A stretch of 64,000 nt of DNA from contig JACJWN010000006.1 of assembly GCA_020637165.1 (NCBI GenBank), positions 1 to 64,000 on the forward strand. The letters are read 5' to 3'. Within the stretch, counting starts at the first letter, position 1. Every line of letters begins with the position of its first letter. Source of the DNA: Mycolicibacterium sp. (lineage in GTDB: Bacteria > Actinomycetota > Actinomycetes > Mycobacteriales > Mycobacteriaceae). The translations under genes were made by a program, and so were the position numbers. Shown here piece after piece: positions 1-17,278 of this stretch. Below the pieces are notes generated by a model, which did not search any database, had not been told where the DNA came from, and saw only the letters and a list, made by a program, of their open reading frames with translations.

Positions 1-2385
1 TTGACCACCCTGGTCACCGACATCCTCGGCGACGAACCCGTCCAGCAGGCCCTGGCCACCCAGATCGCCGCGCTCGTGGAGAGCAACATCCCCGGTCCCG
101 CCGGGGCGATTGTGGGCGCCCGGGTCGGGGATGCGGTGGTCTCACTGCTGACCAACCCCGACATCCAGGCAGCGGTGTATGCGTTGGCCGACACCCTGTT
201 CAGCGACTTCATCGGCGCCGCCGGGGTGATCGACACCCTGTCCGCCGCCGCGGGCACCCTGGCCAGCGCGGCCGTGGCTGGCGACTTCGACACGGTGCTC
301 AAAGAGGTGATCGCCGCGGTGCGCACCAGCGCCGACATCGACGCGGGGGTCGCCGGCGCCGTCAGCGCCGGGGTCAGCCAACTGCTCAGCGACACCGCGG
401 TGTGGACCGTTCTGGACACCACACTGGCATCGCTGGTCGCCGGCCTGGTCGATGACCCCGTCGTCGATCAGGCGCTCTATCAGACCATCTCCGATGTGGT
501 CTCCGGGCTCATCGGCGGCGATCTGGGCGCGGCCGTGGGCCCGCAGGTCGCCGTGGCGGTGGTGGGCCTGCTGGTCAACCCCGACGTCGATTCCGCCCTC
601 AACGCCCTAGTGGACACCCTGTTCAGCGACTTCATCGGCGCCCCCGACGTCATCGACATCCTGTCGGATGCGGCTGGCACGCTGGCCGGCGCCGCGGTGT
701 ACGGCGATCTTGAGACGGTGCTGCCGCGGCTGATCTACCTGCTACGCGAGAACGCCGACATCGACGCCGCCGTCGACGGCGCCGTCAGCGCCGGTGTGGG
801 CCAGTTCCTCGCCGACACCGCCGTGGTCGCAGCCGTCGGGCAGACGGTCACGACCCTGGTCACCAACCTGCTGGGCGACGCGGTGGTCCAGCAGGCCGCC
901 GGAGACGAAGTCGCAAACCTTGTCACCGCGTTCCTCGGTGACTCCCCTATCGCCGAACCCGTCGGGCAGGCGATTGGGGGGGCCGTGCAGCAGTTCCTGG
1001 CCATCGAAGGGATCGCCGCCGACCTCGGCGCGATCATCGGGTCGTTGATGCCGGACTTCATCGACCAGGCCGGGGTTCCCGCCGCACTCGGCGATGCCGC
1101 CGGCCAACTCGCCGTCGCGTTGCTCACCGGGGAAAACCCGATCACCGCCCTGAAGGAGACGCTGGCCACCCTGGAAGCCGACCCCGAGGTCCAGGCCGCG
1201 CTGAAGATCACCGTCGCCGACACCCTCAACCTCATCGACACCACTATGCTCAGCAACCCCGTGATTCAGCAGGCCCTCGGCGCGATCACCACAACCCTGA
1301 TCGAACAACTCGCCGCCAGCGCGGCCATCCGCGCGTACGTGTCCGAACAACTCGGACCCACCCTCGGCCCCGCAGTGGCGAACCTCCTGGCTGACACCAC
1401 CGTCGTCGACGACGTCGCCACCGCCTTCGGAACCGCGGTCACCCAATTCCTGGCTTACCCCGGGTTCAGCACCGCCCTGACCGACACCATTGACCAGTTC
1501 GCCGACGCCGTGATCGACGGCAACCCCGCCATCGCGGCCCTACAAACCGCCCTGGCCGCACTCGAAGCCGACCCGGTCTACCAGGCCGCCGTCCAAACGA
1601 TCGTGCCAGGCACGCTGAATTCCCTGCTCAAGAACGCCGCCGTCCGCGAAGCCATCGCCGCCGCCGCCCGCACGGCGGTCATCGACCTGCTCAAAGAACG
1701 CGGCATCAACAACGGCTTCATCGACGGCATCGCCGGCCAGGTCGCCGAAGGCACCGTGGACTCCTTCCTAGCCAAGCCCACCGGCGAAGCCCTCATCGAC
1801 AGCATCGTCGTCAACGTCCTCGAAGGCATGCCCCTCAACCAGGTCACCGACACCGTCATCCAAGCCGTCCTGCGAGACCCCGGACTGCAAGCCGCCCTGG
1901 GCACCTCCATCGGCACCGGAATCGGCTCACTATTCGGCGACAACATCATCGGCCTGCTCGTCGGCGGGGTCGCCGGCATCACCGCCACCATCGTCATCGC
2001 CATCGCCTCCGGACTGACCCTGTTGTTCAACGGCGACGCCTCTACCGCCGGCCCCGCAGCCACCGCTACCGCCCCAACTACCACCAGGAACCTGTTCCAA
2101 CCCCTCCCGGCACCGGGCGAGCTCTACCTCATCAGCGCGACCGTTCCAGTTCCCCACGCCGCGGCCGCGACAACCGACACGGTCGTACTCGCCGCAATCA
2201 CCACCGCCGGACCCGACACCACCCAGGCTGACGTCCTCGACATCCAAATGACCATCCCCGCCCCCGCAGACACCAACCCCGGACAGCTACTAGTCGGATT
2301 CAGATTCGCACTCAACCAACTCCTCAGCACCCCTGCACCAGGCATGTCCCCTGGAACCGAGACCAGGCGAGCCGAACGAGTCTGA
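1..2385 (+). CDS. Giant Ala-rich repeat protein, C-terminal part (5' end outside window)
   Basis: The frame is open from base 1 with no recognisable signal peptide or ribosome binding site, so the gene almost certainly begins upstream. The 794 visible residues are helical Ala/Val/Leu/Asp-rich repeats of about 140 residues carrying recurring LLSDT, DIDAAV and GDLG-type motifs. Near residues 640-680 comes a conserved block (IGTGIGSLFGDNIIGLLVGG) running into a long hydrophobic stretch that looks like a membrane anchor. A tail of about 115 residues follows, ending in a VGFRFALNQLL motif. It is a clear paralogue of the next gene, from repeats to tail. I recognise no named domain and propose no function beyond a large envelope or surface-exposed protein, which is inference. 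Confidence 0.75.
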   Translation: MTTLVTDILGDEPVQQALATQIAALVESNIPGPAGAIVGARVGDAVVSLLTNPDIQAAVYALADTLFSDFIGAAGVIDTLSAAAGTLASAAVAGDFDTVLKEVIAAVRTSADIDAGVAGAVSAGVSQLLSDTAVWTVLDTTLASLVAGLVDDPVVDQALYQTISDVVSGLIGGDLGAAVGPQVAVAVVGLLVNPDVDSALNALVDTLFSDFIGAPDVIDILSDAAGTLAGAAVYGDLETVLPRLIYLLRENADIDAAVDGAVSAGVGQFLADTAVVAAVGQTVTTLVTNLLGDAVVQQAAGDEVANLVTAFLGDSPIAEPVGQAIGGAVQQFLAIEGIAADLGAIIGSLMPDFIDQAGVPAALGDAAGQLAVALLTGENPITALKETLATLEADPEVQAALKITVADTLNLIDTTMLSNPVIQQALGAITTTLIEQLAASAAIRAYVSEQLGPTLGPAVANLLADTTVVDDVATAFGTAVTQFLAYPGFSTALTDTIDQFADAVIDGNPAIAALQTALAALEADPVYQAAVQTIVPGTLNSLLKNAAVREAIAAAARTAVIDLLKERGINNGFIDGIAGQVAEGTVDSFLAKPTGEALIDSIVVNVLEGMPLNQVTDTVIQAVLRDPGLQAALGTSIGTGIGSLFGDNIIGLLVGGVAGITATIVIAIASGLTLLFNGDASTAGPAATATAPTTTRNLFQPLPAPGELYLISATVPVPHAAAATTDTVVLAAITTAGPDTTQADVLDIQMTIPAPADTNPGQLLVGFRFALNQLLSTPAPGMSPGTETRRAERV

Positions 2386-2617
2386 CGACAGAGTCGACGG
2401 AGTCCACCTACTGTCGCGAACCCGGCACATGAACCGCATATTCGTGATAGGCCTTCATGATGCCGCGACGAGGCGCGATGGGCCGCAGCATTGTTCCGAC
2501 GCTGTCGGCTGACCTCGCCTCCCAGGTCCGAAAAGTTCCGGGCTCGCGGCGTCGCTTTTGCTGATGGCGCCTGCCCACCGTGGGCGTCGCCCGAAGTTGT
2601 ACCCAGGAGGGCTGGTC

Positions 2618-11183
<8,566 letters not shown>

Positions 11184-11184
<1 letters not shown>

Positions 11185-12326
11185 TGCTGGGACCGCTCGA
11201 CGAGTACCCCGTTCACCAACTCCCCCAGCCGATCGCCTGGCCCGGCCCCTCGGACCGCAACTTCTACGACCGCTCCTATTTCAACGCCCACGACCGCACC
11301 GGCGATATCTTCGTCATCAGCGGTATCGGCTACTACCCCAACCTCGGGGTCAAGGACGCCTTCCTGCTGGTCTCCCGCCGCGGAGGCGGCAGATCCGGCG
11401 GATGCGGCGATGTCCAGACGGCGGTGCACCTGTCCGACGCGATCGACTCCGACCGACTGCACCAGAACGTCAACGGCTACCGCGTCGAGGTCCTTGAGCC
11501 ACTGCGGAAACTGCGCATCGTGCTCGAGGAGACCGAGGGCATCTCCTGCGATCTGACCTGGCAGGGCCTCTTCGACGTGGTGCAGGAACAGCGCCACGTA
11601 ATGCGAACCGGCGCCAAGGTCACCCTGGATGCCCAGCGTTTCGCCCAGCTGGGCCATTGGAGCGGCCACCTGGTCATCGACGGCGAGCAGATCGCCGTCG
11701 ACCCGGCCACCTGGATCGGCAGCCGCGACCGCTCGTGGGGCATCCGGCCGGTCGGCGAAGCCGAACCGCCCGGCCGTCCGGCCGAACCGCCGTTCGAGGG
11801 CATGTGGTGGCTCTATGTTCCGATTGCCTTCGACGACTTCGCCGTCGTCATCATCATCCAGGAGGAACCCAGCGGGTTCCGCACCGTCAACGACTGCACC
11901 CGGATCTGGCGCGACGGCCGCATCGAACAACTGGGCTGGCCCCGAGTGAAAATCCAATACCGTTCCGGAACAAGAATTCCCGTTGGCGCGACCATCGACG
12001 CAACCGACGCCCACAGCCGGCCGCTCCGATTCGAGATCGAGTCCAAGCTGGCGGTTCCGATCCACGTCGGCGGGGGCTACGGCGGCGACGTCGATTGGCT
12101 GCACGGGGCGTGGAAGGGCGAGAAGTTCACCGAACGGCGCTCCTACGATATGACCGACCCAGGGATCATCGCGCGTTCCGGTTTCGGGGTGATCGACCAC
12201 GTGGGCCGCGCGGTCTGCCACGAGGGAGACTCCGTCCCGCGGGAGGGTTGGGGACTGTTCGAGCACGGCGCCCTCGGCCGCCACGACCCGTCCGGCTTCG
12301 CCGACTGGCTCTCCGTCGCGCCCTGA
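11184..12326 (+). CDS. CrtC/lipocalin-like conserved protein (Rv3169-like)
   Basis: The 380-residue protein is rich in beta-strand-like stretches and carries a central DRSWGIRP motif (near residue 186). It resembles the two-barrel lipocalin-like proteins related to hydroxyneurosporene synthase (CrtC). The ATG overlaps the stop of the phosphotransferase gene, so the two are very likely co-translated and may act on one substrate. There is no signal peptide, so it is probably cytoplasmic. Enzymatic activity is not established for this family as I know it. The family call rests on the motif, the length and the Rv3168/Rv3169-like pairing. Confidence 0.75.
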
Positions 12327-12334
12327 CCCGGAGG

Positions 12335-13333
12335 TCAGTCCACGCCCGGTGTGGCGAGGGCGTCGACGATCTCCGCCAGCGCCTCCACCGGTATCGGGCC
12401 GGGTTGGTAGAGGCACACGGTGTCGGCCAGCCCACCGGCGGCATCAACCCGCTGACGGATCCGCGCGGCGATCTGTGCCGGCGTGCCGCACGCAGCGATC
12501 GTGTTCAGCATCTCGTCGCCGACCAGTTCCGCCATCAGTTGCCAGCGGCCCTGCTTGGACATTGCGTTGAGTTCGGGCTGCAACTCGCCCCAGCCGTGTA
12601 GTTCGAGCACCGGCCGGTAGGCGGGTGTGGAGCCATAGAACGCGAGCAGACGCCGCGTCGCCTCGTGGGCTGAGTCATCCTCGCCCACCGAGACGATGAC
12701 CTCGGGCACCACCGCGAAGTCCGAACGCCCCGCGAGCCCCTCCCGCACCGTCGGGATGGTGACCTCGCCAAGGTAACGGGTGGAGGAGAAGGGCATCACC
12801 AGCAGCCCGTCGGCCACCTCCGCCGCCGCCCGGGTCAGCCGCGGGCCGAGCGCCCCAAGGTAGATCGGCGGCGGCCCGAAGGGGTTCGGCCCGGGATTGA
12901 ACGTCGGCGTCATAAGGGTGTGCCGGTAAAACTGGCCGCGGAAGTCCAGTCGCTCGCCGTTCTGCCAGGCCCCGAAGATCGCCCGCAAAGCGGCGATCAG
13001 TTCGCGCATCCGGTCCACGGGATGGTCGAAGGATGTGCCGTAGCGGCGCTCGATCTGGGCCCGGATCTGGGTGCCGAGTCCGAGGGTGAACCGGCCCGCG
13101 CTGAGCAGCTGGTGGTCATAGGCCTGGTGGGCGAGCTGAACGGGATTGCGCGGGAACGCGATCGCCACATTGGTCATCAGATCCAGCCCGCCCGCCGTCG
13201 ACGCCAGGGTCAGCGGCGCGAACACGTCGTGCGGGCCCTCGAAGCTGAACACCCCGGCCGCCCCGGCGTCGCGCAGGGCATGAGCGCGCCGGACCGCGTC
13301 GGTGGGCCCGAACAGGGCCGTCAGCACCTTCAC
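12335..13333 (-). CDS. LLM-class F420-dependent oxidoreductase
   Basis: This is a luciferase-like monooxygenase barrel of 332 residues. Typical features are the LTLGLGTQ strand, the [17 protein letters not shown] helix, [22 protein letters not shown] in the middle, and a C-terminal segment with the [18 protein letters not shown] pattern. Such proteins in mycobacteria usually bind F420 rather than FMN, so F420 use is a family inference. The frame extends upstream to 13423, but GTG at 13333 ([10 protein letters not shown]) starts at the normal family N-terminus and has AGGG about eight bases before it; GTG at 13342 is the alternative. It is antisense to its neighbours and interrupts a block that is otherwise ordered as in M. 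tuberculosis. Confidence 0.85.
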   Translation of the reverse strand: MKVLTALFGPTDAVRRAHALRDAGAAGVFSFEGPHDVFAPLTLASTAGGLDLMTNVAIAFPRNPVQLAHQAYDHQLLSAGRFTLGLGTQIRAQIERRYGTSFDHPVDRMRELIAALRAIFGAWQNGERLDFRGQFYRHTLMTPTFNPGPNPFGPPPIYLGALGPRLTRAAAEVADGLLVMPFSSTRYLGEVTIPTVREGLAGRSDFAVVPEVIVSVGEDDSAHEATRRLLAFYGSTPAYRPVLELHGWGELQPELNAMSKQGRWQLMAELVGDEMLNTIAACGTPAQIAARIRQRVDAAGGLADTVCLYQPGPIPVEALAEIVDALATPGVD

Positions 13334-13414
13334 GGCCGACACCCTAGTGCGAATACGGCGCGGAAATCGCCGCTGAGCGAAGGTTTGCGCGCCGAAATCG
13401 GGGAGACTGGGGGC

Positions 13415-14755
13415 ATGGCGCATGACGTAGTGGTGATCGGAGCCGGTCTGGCGGGGCTAACAGCGGCGCGTGAACTCACCCGTAAGGGATTCGACGTGGT
13501 CGTCCTGGAAGGCCGCGACCGGGTGGGCGGTCGCACCTTCTCGGGGACGCTGGCCGGGGTTCCGGTGGACCGCGGCGCCTCGTTCGTCGGCCCCACCCAG
13601 GATGCCGTGCTCAAGCTGGCCGCCGATCTGGGCTGCGGCACCACCCCGACCCACAACGACGGGGCCAACCTGATCCGGTGGCGCGGAAATGTCCGCCGCT
13701 ACCAGGGGACCATCCCCAAGCTCGGACTGGTCGGCCTGCTCGACATCGGCCGCATCCAGTGGCAGTTCGACCGCATCGCCGCGCGGGTCAGCGTCACCGA
13801 GCCGTGGAACTCCAAGGGCGCCGCCGAACTGGACGCCATGAGCCTGGGCGGCTGGCTGCGTTCGGTGCGGGCGACGGCCGGTTCCCGTGACCTGATGGCG
13901 ATCATGTCCCGGGTGACCTGGGGCGCCGAGCCCGATGGGGTGTCGATGCTGCACGCCGTGCGCTACGTCAAGACCTCCGGCGGCCTGGACCGGATGCTCG
14001 CGACGGTCGGCGGAGCCCAGCAGGACCACTTCGTCGAGGGCACCCACCAGATGTCGGTCCGGATGGCCGAGGAACTCGGCGACCGGGTCCGGCTGGGTGC
14101 GGTGGTCTCCCGGATCGAATGGTCCGAGGACGCGGTCGCTGTGACGTCCTCGGCCGGTGTGGTCGAGGCCCGCCGGGCCATCGTGGCCATCGCGCCGATG
14201 CAGCGCCTCGACATCGACATCGCCCCGGCGCCTCCGATCGAATACCAGCAGCTGGCGCAACGGTGGCCGCTGGGCGCACTGACCAAGTCCTACGCCGCCT
14301 ATCCGACGCCGTTCTGGCGGGCCGAGGGTCTCTCCGGGCAGGCGCTGTCGGATCAGGGGCCGGTGTTCATCACCTTCGACGTCAGCCCCGCCACCGGCGG
14401 ACCGGGGATCCTGCTGGGCTTCACCGACCCGCGGGGCTTTGACTGTCTCCCCGACGAGCAGCGCCGCGAGCAGGTTCTGCAGTGCTTCACCGCGCTGTTC
14501 GGCGAACAGGCTGCCGAGCCGATCGACTATCTCGACCAGCGTTGGGGCGCAGAGTCCTTCGCACCCGGCGGGCCGACAGCCGCGGTGCCGCCCGGATCCT
14601 GGACGGAATTCGGCCGCCTGTTGCGAACGCCGGTGGGTCCGCTGCACTGGGCCGGCACCGAAACCGCCGACGAGTGGACCGGCTTCATGGACGGGGCGGT
14701 GCGCTCCGGTCAGCGGGCCGCTGGCGAGGTGAGCCGGGCGCTGACGGCGACCTAG
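13415..14755 (+). CDS. aofH: Flavin-containing amine oxidase, AofH-like
   Basis: This 446-residue FAD enzyme oxidatively deaminates amines in characterised relatives. The N-terminus has the dinucleotide-binding GAGLAG (residues 8-13), followed by [13 protein letters not shown], the classic amine-oxidase GG-motif. The C-terminus has the second FAD contact, [22 protein letters not shown]. The frame is open well upstream of 13415, but the ATG there begins directly with the Rossmann strand and sits just after GGGGAGACTGG. Its stop codon overlaps the convergent hydrolase stop by four bases (CTAG). The symbol is assigned by similarity and by neighbourhood with the Rv3168/Rv3169/hpx-like genes. The substrate is unknown. 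Confidence 0.85.
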   Translation: MAHDVVVIGAGLAGLTAARELTRKGFDVVVLEGRDRVGGRTFSGTLAGVPVDRGASFVGPTQDAVLKLAADLGCGTTPTHNDGANLIRWRGNVRRYQGTIPKLGLVGLLDIGRIQWQFDRIAARVSVTEPWNSKGAAELDAMSLGGWLRSVRATAGSRDLMAIMSRVTWGAEPDGVSMLHAVRYVKTSGGLDRMLATVGGAQQDHFVEGTHQMSVRMAEELGDRVRLGAVVSRIEWSEDAVAVTSSAGVVEARRAIVAIAPMQRLDIDIAPAPPIEYQQLAQRWPLGALTKSYAAYPTPFWRAEGLSGQALSDQGPVFITFDVSPATGGPGILLGFTDPRGFDCLPDEQRREQVLQCFTALFGEQAAEPIDYLDQRWGAESFAPGGPTAAVPPGSWTEFGRLLRTPVGPLHWAGTETADEWTGFMDGAVRSGQRAAGEVSRALTAT

Positions 14756-15726
14756 GAGCTGATCTTCTCGGCCATGACCGTCGAGCGGACCAGATCGCGC
14801 AGATGGCCGTTGACATCGCCGGGGTGTTCCAAAATCGCGCAGTGCCCGCCCGGCATCTCGACCAGTTCGATCAGGTTGGGCGCCGACTCGGCGATGGCCC
14901 GGGCCTGCGACATGGGCAGCAGCCGGTCATTGGTGCTGCCGATCACCAAGGTGGGCACCGTAAGTCCGGAAAGGTCGATATGCACCTGGTGCCCGATCTC
15001 CTCGACCAGCACCCGCGCCCACGCCCCGCGCCCGGTGGCCGGGGTGGCGGCGAACAGGTCGTGGAGGAAACGGGTGATCGCGGGATCAGCGTCGGCGCCG
15101 ACGGCCATCATCTGCAGGAAGCGCCGACTGCCCGGCTGGGTGCCGTTGACCAGCGGTGCGCCGCCGAGCGCCCGGATCATGGTTCGTGCGGCAGCCACCC
15201 GGGCGGCCCTGAACATGGCGGGAACCGGCAGCAATTGGATCTTGTCGAGAAGGTCACCGGCCGTGGTGTTGATCAGGGCCACCGCGTCGACGCGTTCTTC
15301 GACGCGGTGACGATAGCGATCCGACCATGAACTGATTGCGATGCCGCCCATGGAATGACCGGCGACCACGGCGCGTTCCCCGGGACGCAGAACTGCCGAC
15401 AGCACCGCGTCCAGGTCCGCGGCAAGGTGGTCGAGGCTGTACTCCGACGGTGCCGGAACCCCGCTGCGGCCGTGTCCGCGATGGTCGTAGGCGATGACCC
15501 GGTGGTCGCGGGCCAGGTCGTTGATCTGTTCGTGCCAGACCTGGAGCGAGCAGGTGATGCCGTGGGCGAGGATGATCGGATAGCCGTTGGTCGGCCCGAA
15601 CACCTCGGTGTGCAACCGGGTGCCGTCGGCGGAGTGCACGACCATCGTCTTGCTGGGCGGCAGAAGGGGGCCGCGCTTGTTCTGGGATCCGTTCTGCGGC
15701 CGCGTCTGGGCCTGTGGTGACGGCAT
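14752..15726 (-). CDS. hpx: Alpha/beta hydrolase, Hpx-like (non-haem haloperoxidase family)
   Basis: The 324-residue alpha/beta hydrolase shows an oxyanion HG motif (LAHGITCS), DHRGHGRS, the nucleophile elbow GHSMGG (Ser125), an acid near GSTNDRLLP and a His in [10 protein letters not shown]. The catalytic triad is therefore complete. Members are often labelled non-haem haloperoxidases, but esterase activity is the more general expectation. The ATG at 15726 follows GAGGAG closely. The first 25 residues are hydrophilic, with no signal peptide. It converges on aofH, as hpx does in M. tuberculosis. Confidence 0.85.
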   Translation of the reverse strand: MPSPQAQTRPQNGSQNKRGPLLPPSKTMVVHSADGTRLHTEVFGPTNGYPIILAHGITCSLQVWHEQINDLARDHRVIAYDHRGHGRSGVPAPSEYSLDHLAADLDAVLSAVLRPGERAVVAGHSMGGIAISSWSDRYRHRVEERVDAVALINTTAGDLLDKIQLLPVPAMFRAARVAAARTMIRALGGAPLVNGTQPGSRRFLQMMAVGADADPAITRFLHDLFAATPATGRGAWARVLVEEIGHQVHIDLSGLTVPTLVIGSTNDRLLPMSQARAIAESAPNLIELVEMPGGHCAILEHPGDVNGHLRDLVRSTVMAEKISS

Positions 15727-16005
15727 CGTCGCTCCTCACCGGAGCGGCCGCACTGCCACCCCGTTGTGATGAGCGTAACCGTTCTTATGCCTGTGGCGAC
15801 CGGAAAATGGCAATTAACCCTCTATTCCCGGCGTCCCCGGACCTCAAACGCTTCCCTTTCATTGACACCCGCCACATCCGTATCACGGTCGGACCACACC
15901 GTCGAACGCCCGCGCCCAAGCGCCTCCTGCATATACCGTGAGTTTGCTAGCTTGGCGTGTGACGAGCGCGTCACCGTCGTCCGACCAAAAGGAGAACCAC
16001 AGATA
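15727..16005. other. 279-bp intergenic region upstream of the LGFP lipoprotein
   Basis: There is no credible gene here. It holds the ribosome binding site AAAGGAG of the lipoprotein and a perfect 6-bp inverted repeat, GTGACG-AGCG-CGTCAC (15959-15974), 31 bases before its ATG. The arms of a Crp site would be six bases apart; the TGTGA/TCAC spacing here is eight, so it is not a standard Crp box. A TTGACA at 15862 has no convincing -10 partner. Promoters for both divergent genes must lie here, but I cannot place them. Confidence 0.5.
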
Positions 16006-16701
16006 ATGACCACAAAACTGGCCCGCGCCGCAGCCGCGGCGGGCGGCCTGGCCATCGCGGCGGCGTTCGCCGTAAGCTGCTCCCAGGCCAAGGACGCCAC
16101 CAAGGACGTGATGTCCAGCGCCTCCAGCATCGGCTCATCGGCCGCCAGTGCGGCCAGCAGCGCCGTCAGCAGCGGGGCCAGCGCGGCCAGCAGCGCCGCG
16201 AGTAGCGCTGCCAGCGCGGCCAGCAGCGGTGCCAGCGTGGCGAGCAGCGCGGTCAGCAGCGGGGCCAGCGTGGCCTCCTCGGCGGTGTCCTCCGTGCTCA
16301 ACAGCGCGCCGACCACCATGAACGTCCCGGGCTTGGGCGAAGTGTCCCTCGACGGGCCGACGGCCGAGGCCTATCAGAAGGCGGGCGGCGAGACCGCCCT
16401 CGGCATGCCCAGCGCCCAGCCGGAGCAGGTGGGCGACGGCACCGTGGCCGCGTTCACCAACGGGACCATCTTCTCCTCGCCGGAAACCGGCGCGCACCTT
16501 GTCCAGGGCGAAATCCTGCGGGTCTACAACGAGCAGGGCGGCCCCGGTGGCGCCATGGGCTGGCCGACGGCCGGCGAAACGCAGACCGGCGGCGGGCCCG
16601 ACGTCTCCGGCGGCGGCTGGATCACCGAGTTCCAGAACGGCACCATCACCTGGATCAACGACGGCAACGGCAACTTCACCGAAACCATCACCAAGAAATA
16701 G
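16006..16701 (+). CDS. LGFP-repeat lipoprotein with Ala/Ser-rich stalk
   Basis: The 231-residue product starts at ATG 16006, after AAAGGAG. Residues 1-25 are a lipoprotein-type signal ending AFAVSCSQ; the box is weak because Ala replaces Leu at -3. Residues about 38-100 are a low-complexity stalk of SAAS, SGAS and SSAV repeats. The C-terminal half has two LGFP-type repeats, seen as TALGMPSAQP and AMGWPTAGET. LGFP repeats in actinobacteria are thought to help anchor proteins to the mycolic-acid cell wall. A perfect hairpin follows the stop. The likely role is a cell-envelope lipoprotein on a flexible stalk; no enzyme domain is visible. Confidence 0.85.
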   Translation: MTTKLARAAAAAGGLAIAAAFAVSCSQAKDATKDVMSSASSIGSSAASAASSAVSSGASAASSAASSAASAASSGASVASSAVSSGASVASSAVSSVLNSAPTTMNVPGLGEVSLDGPTAEAYQKAGGETALGMPSAQPEQVGDGTVAAFTNGTIFSSPETGAHLVQGEILRVYNEQGGPGGAMGWPTAGETQTGGGPDVSGGGWITEFQNGTITWINDGNGNFTETITKK

Positions 16702-16712
16702 GTGTGACGGGC

Positions 16713-16742
16713 CAACGGCCCCCGGTCCGCCGGGGGCCGTTG
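16713..16742 (+). terminator. Strong hairpin after the LGFP lipoprotein
   Basis: CAACGGCCCCCGG, loop TCCG, CCGGGGGCCGTTG: a perfect 13-bp stem with a 4-base loop, 11 bases after the stop codon. No T-tract follows. Tail-less GC-rich hairpins are common at mycobacterial gene ends, so an intrinsic terminator or 3'-end stabiliser is likely. Confidence 0.75.
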
Positions 16743-16808
16743 TGCATCCACTGAGTGGCACCTCTTACTTCCGGTAACACCACCGTCGCGGATGGGGATA
16801 ATGACGTC

Positions 16809-17162
16809 ATGACGCACAGATTTGCAGCCAGCCTCCTGACCGCCATGGCCATGGCGGCGGTTCCCCTCACCATCGCCCCGGCGGCCCAGGCCGAGGTGTG
16901 CGGCGACGTCGGTGGTCGGCATGCCGACATCGGCGGGTGTTCCAACATCGGCGGCGATATCGCCGACGCCGCCATCGTCGGCGCCGCGGTGGACCACCCC
17001 TACGGCTACGGGGATCCCTACGTCGCGCCGCCGCCGGCCGCGTGGCCGCCCCTGCCGCCCGGCTACCTGCCCTACCCCTCGTTCCCCGGAGAGCAGCCCT
17101 GTTACACCGCTGCCGGGCAGCCGTACTACACGCCGGCCGACGCTCCCTGCTACCCGGCCTGA
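16809..17162 (+). CDS. Small secreted Pro/Tyr-rich protein
   Basis: The 117-residue product starts at ATG 16809. It begins with a clear signal peptide (residues 1 to about 29, ending APAAQA-EVCG). The mature part has a Cys/Gly segment (VCGDVGGRHADIGGCSNIGG) and then a Pro/Tyr/Ala-rich tail (YPSFPGEQP, YYTPADAP) with further Cys residues. Four Cys in the mature part could form disulfides in the periplasm or outside the cell. I recognise no family. It lies between two hairpins and is probably a single-gene unit. Confidence 0.75.
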   Translation: MTHRFAASLLTAMAMAAVPLTIAPAAQAEVCGDVGGRHADIGGCSNIGGDIADAAIVGAAVDHPYGYGDPYVAPPPAAWPPLPPGYLPYPSFPGEQPCYTAAGQPYYTPADAPCYPA

Positions 17163-17197
17163 TCACACACAACACCCCGAATAGCGAAACCACAGGC

Positions 17198-17231
17198 AGA
17201 CGGCGGCGCGGGTTCACCCGGGTCGCCGTCT
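17198..17231 (+). terminator. Hairpin after the small secreted protein
   Basis: Outer arms AGACGGCG (17198-17205) and CGCCGTCT (17224-17231) pair perfectly. An inner CGGGT-TC-ACCCG pairs as well, giving a long, nearly continuous stem. It lies 36 bases after the stop and ahead of the next gene, with no T-tract beyond TAGTCTTGG. Confidence 0.65.
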
Positions 17232-17278
17232 AGTCTTGGCGGTCGAATTGACAGGTCGACGCGAAGGGTTGAGCGACG

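Noticed and set aside
2558-2617. Longer N-terminus of the giant protein from ATG 2558
   Set aside because: No ribosome binding site, whereas ATG 2618 has AGGAGG seven bases upstream and places the signal peptide normally.
12920-13414. 165-codon N-terminal extension of the amine oxidase
   Set aside because: It is antisense to the LLM oxidoreductase, and the FAD-binding strand begins directly after ATG 13415.
15959-15974. GTGACG-AGCG-CGTCAC as a Crp site
   Set aside because: TGTGA and TCAC are eight rather than six bases apart, and the site lies only 31 bases before the ATG, inside the probable leader.
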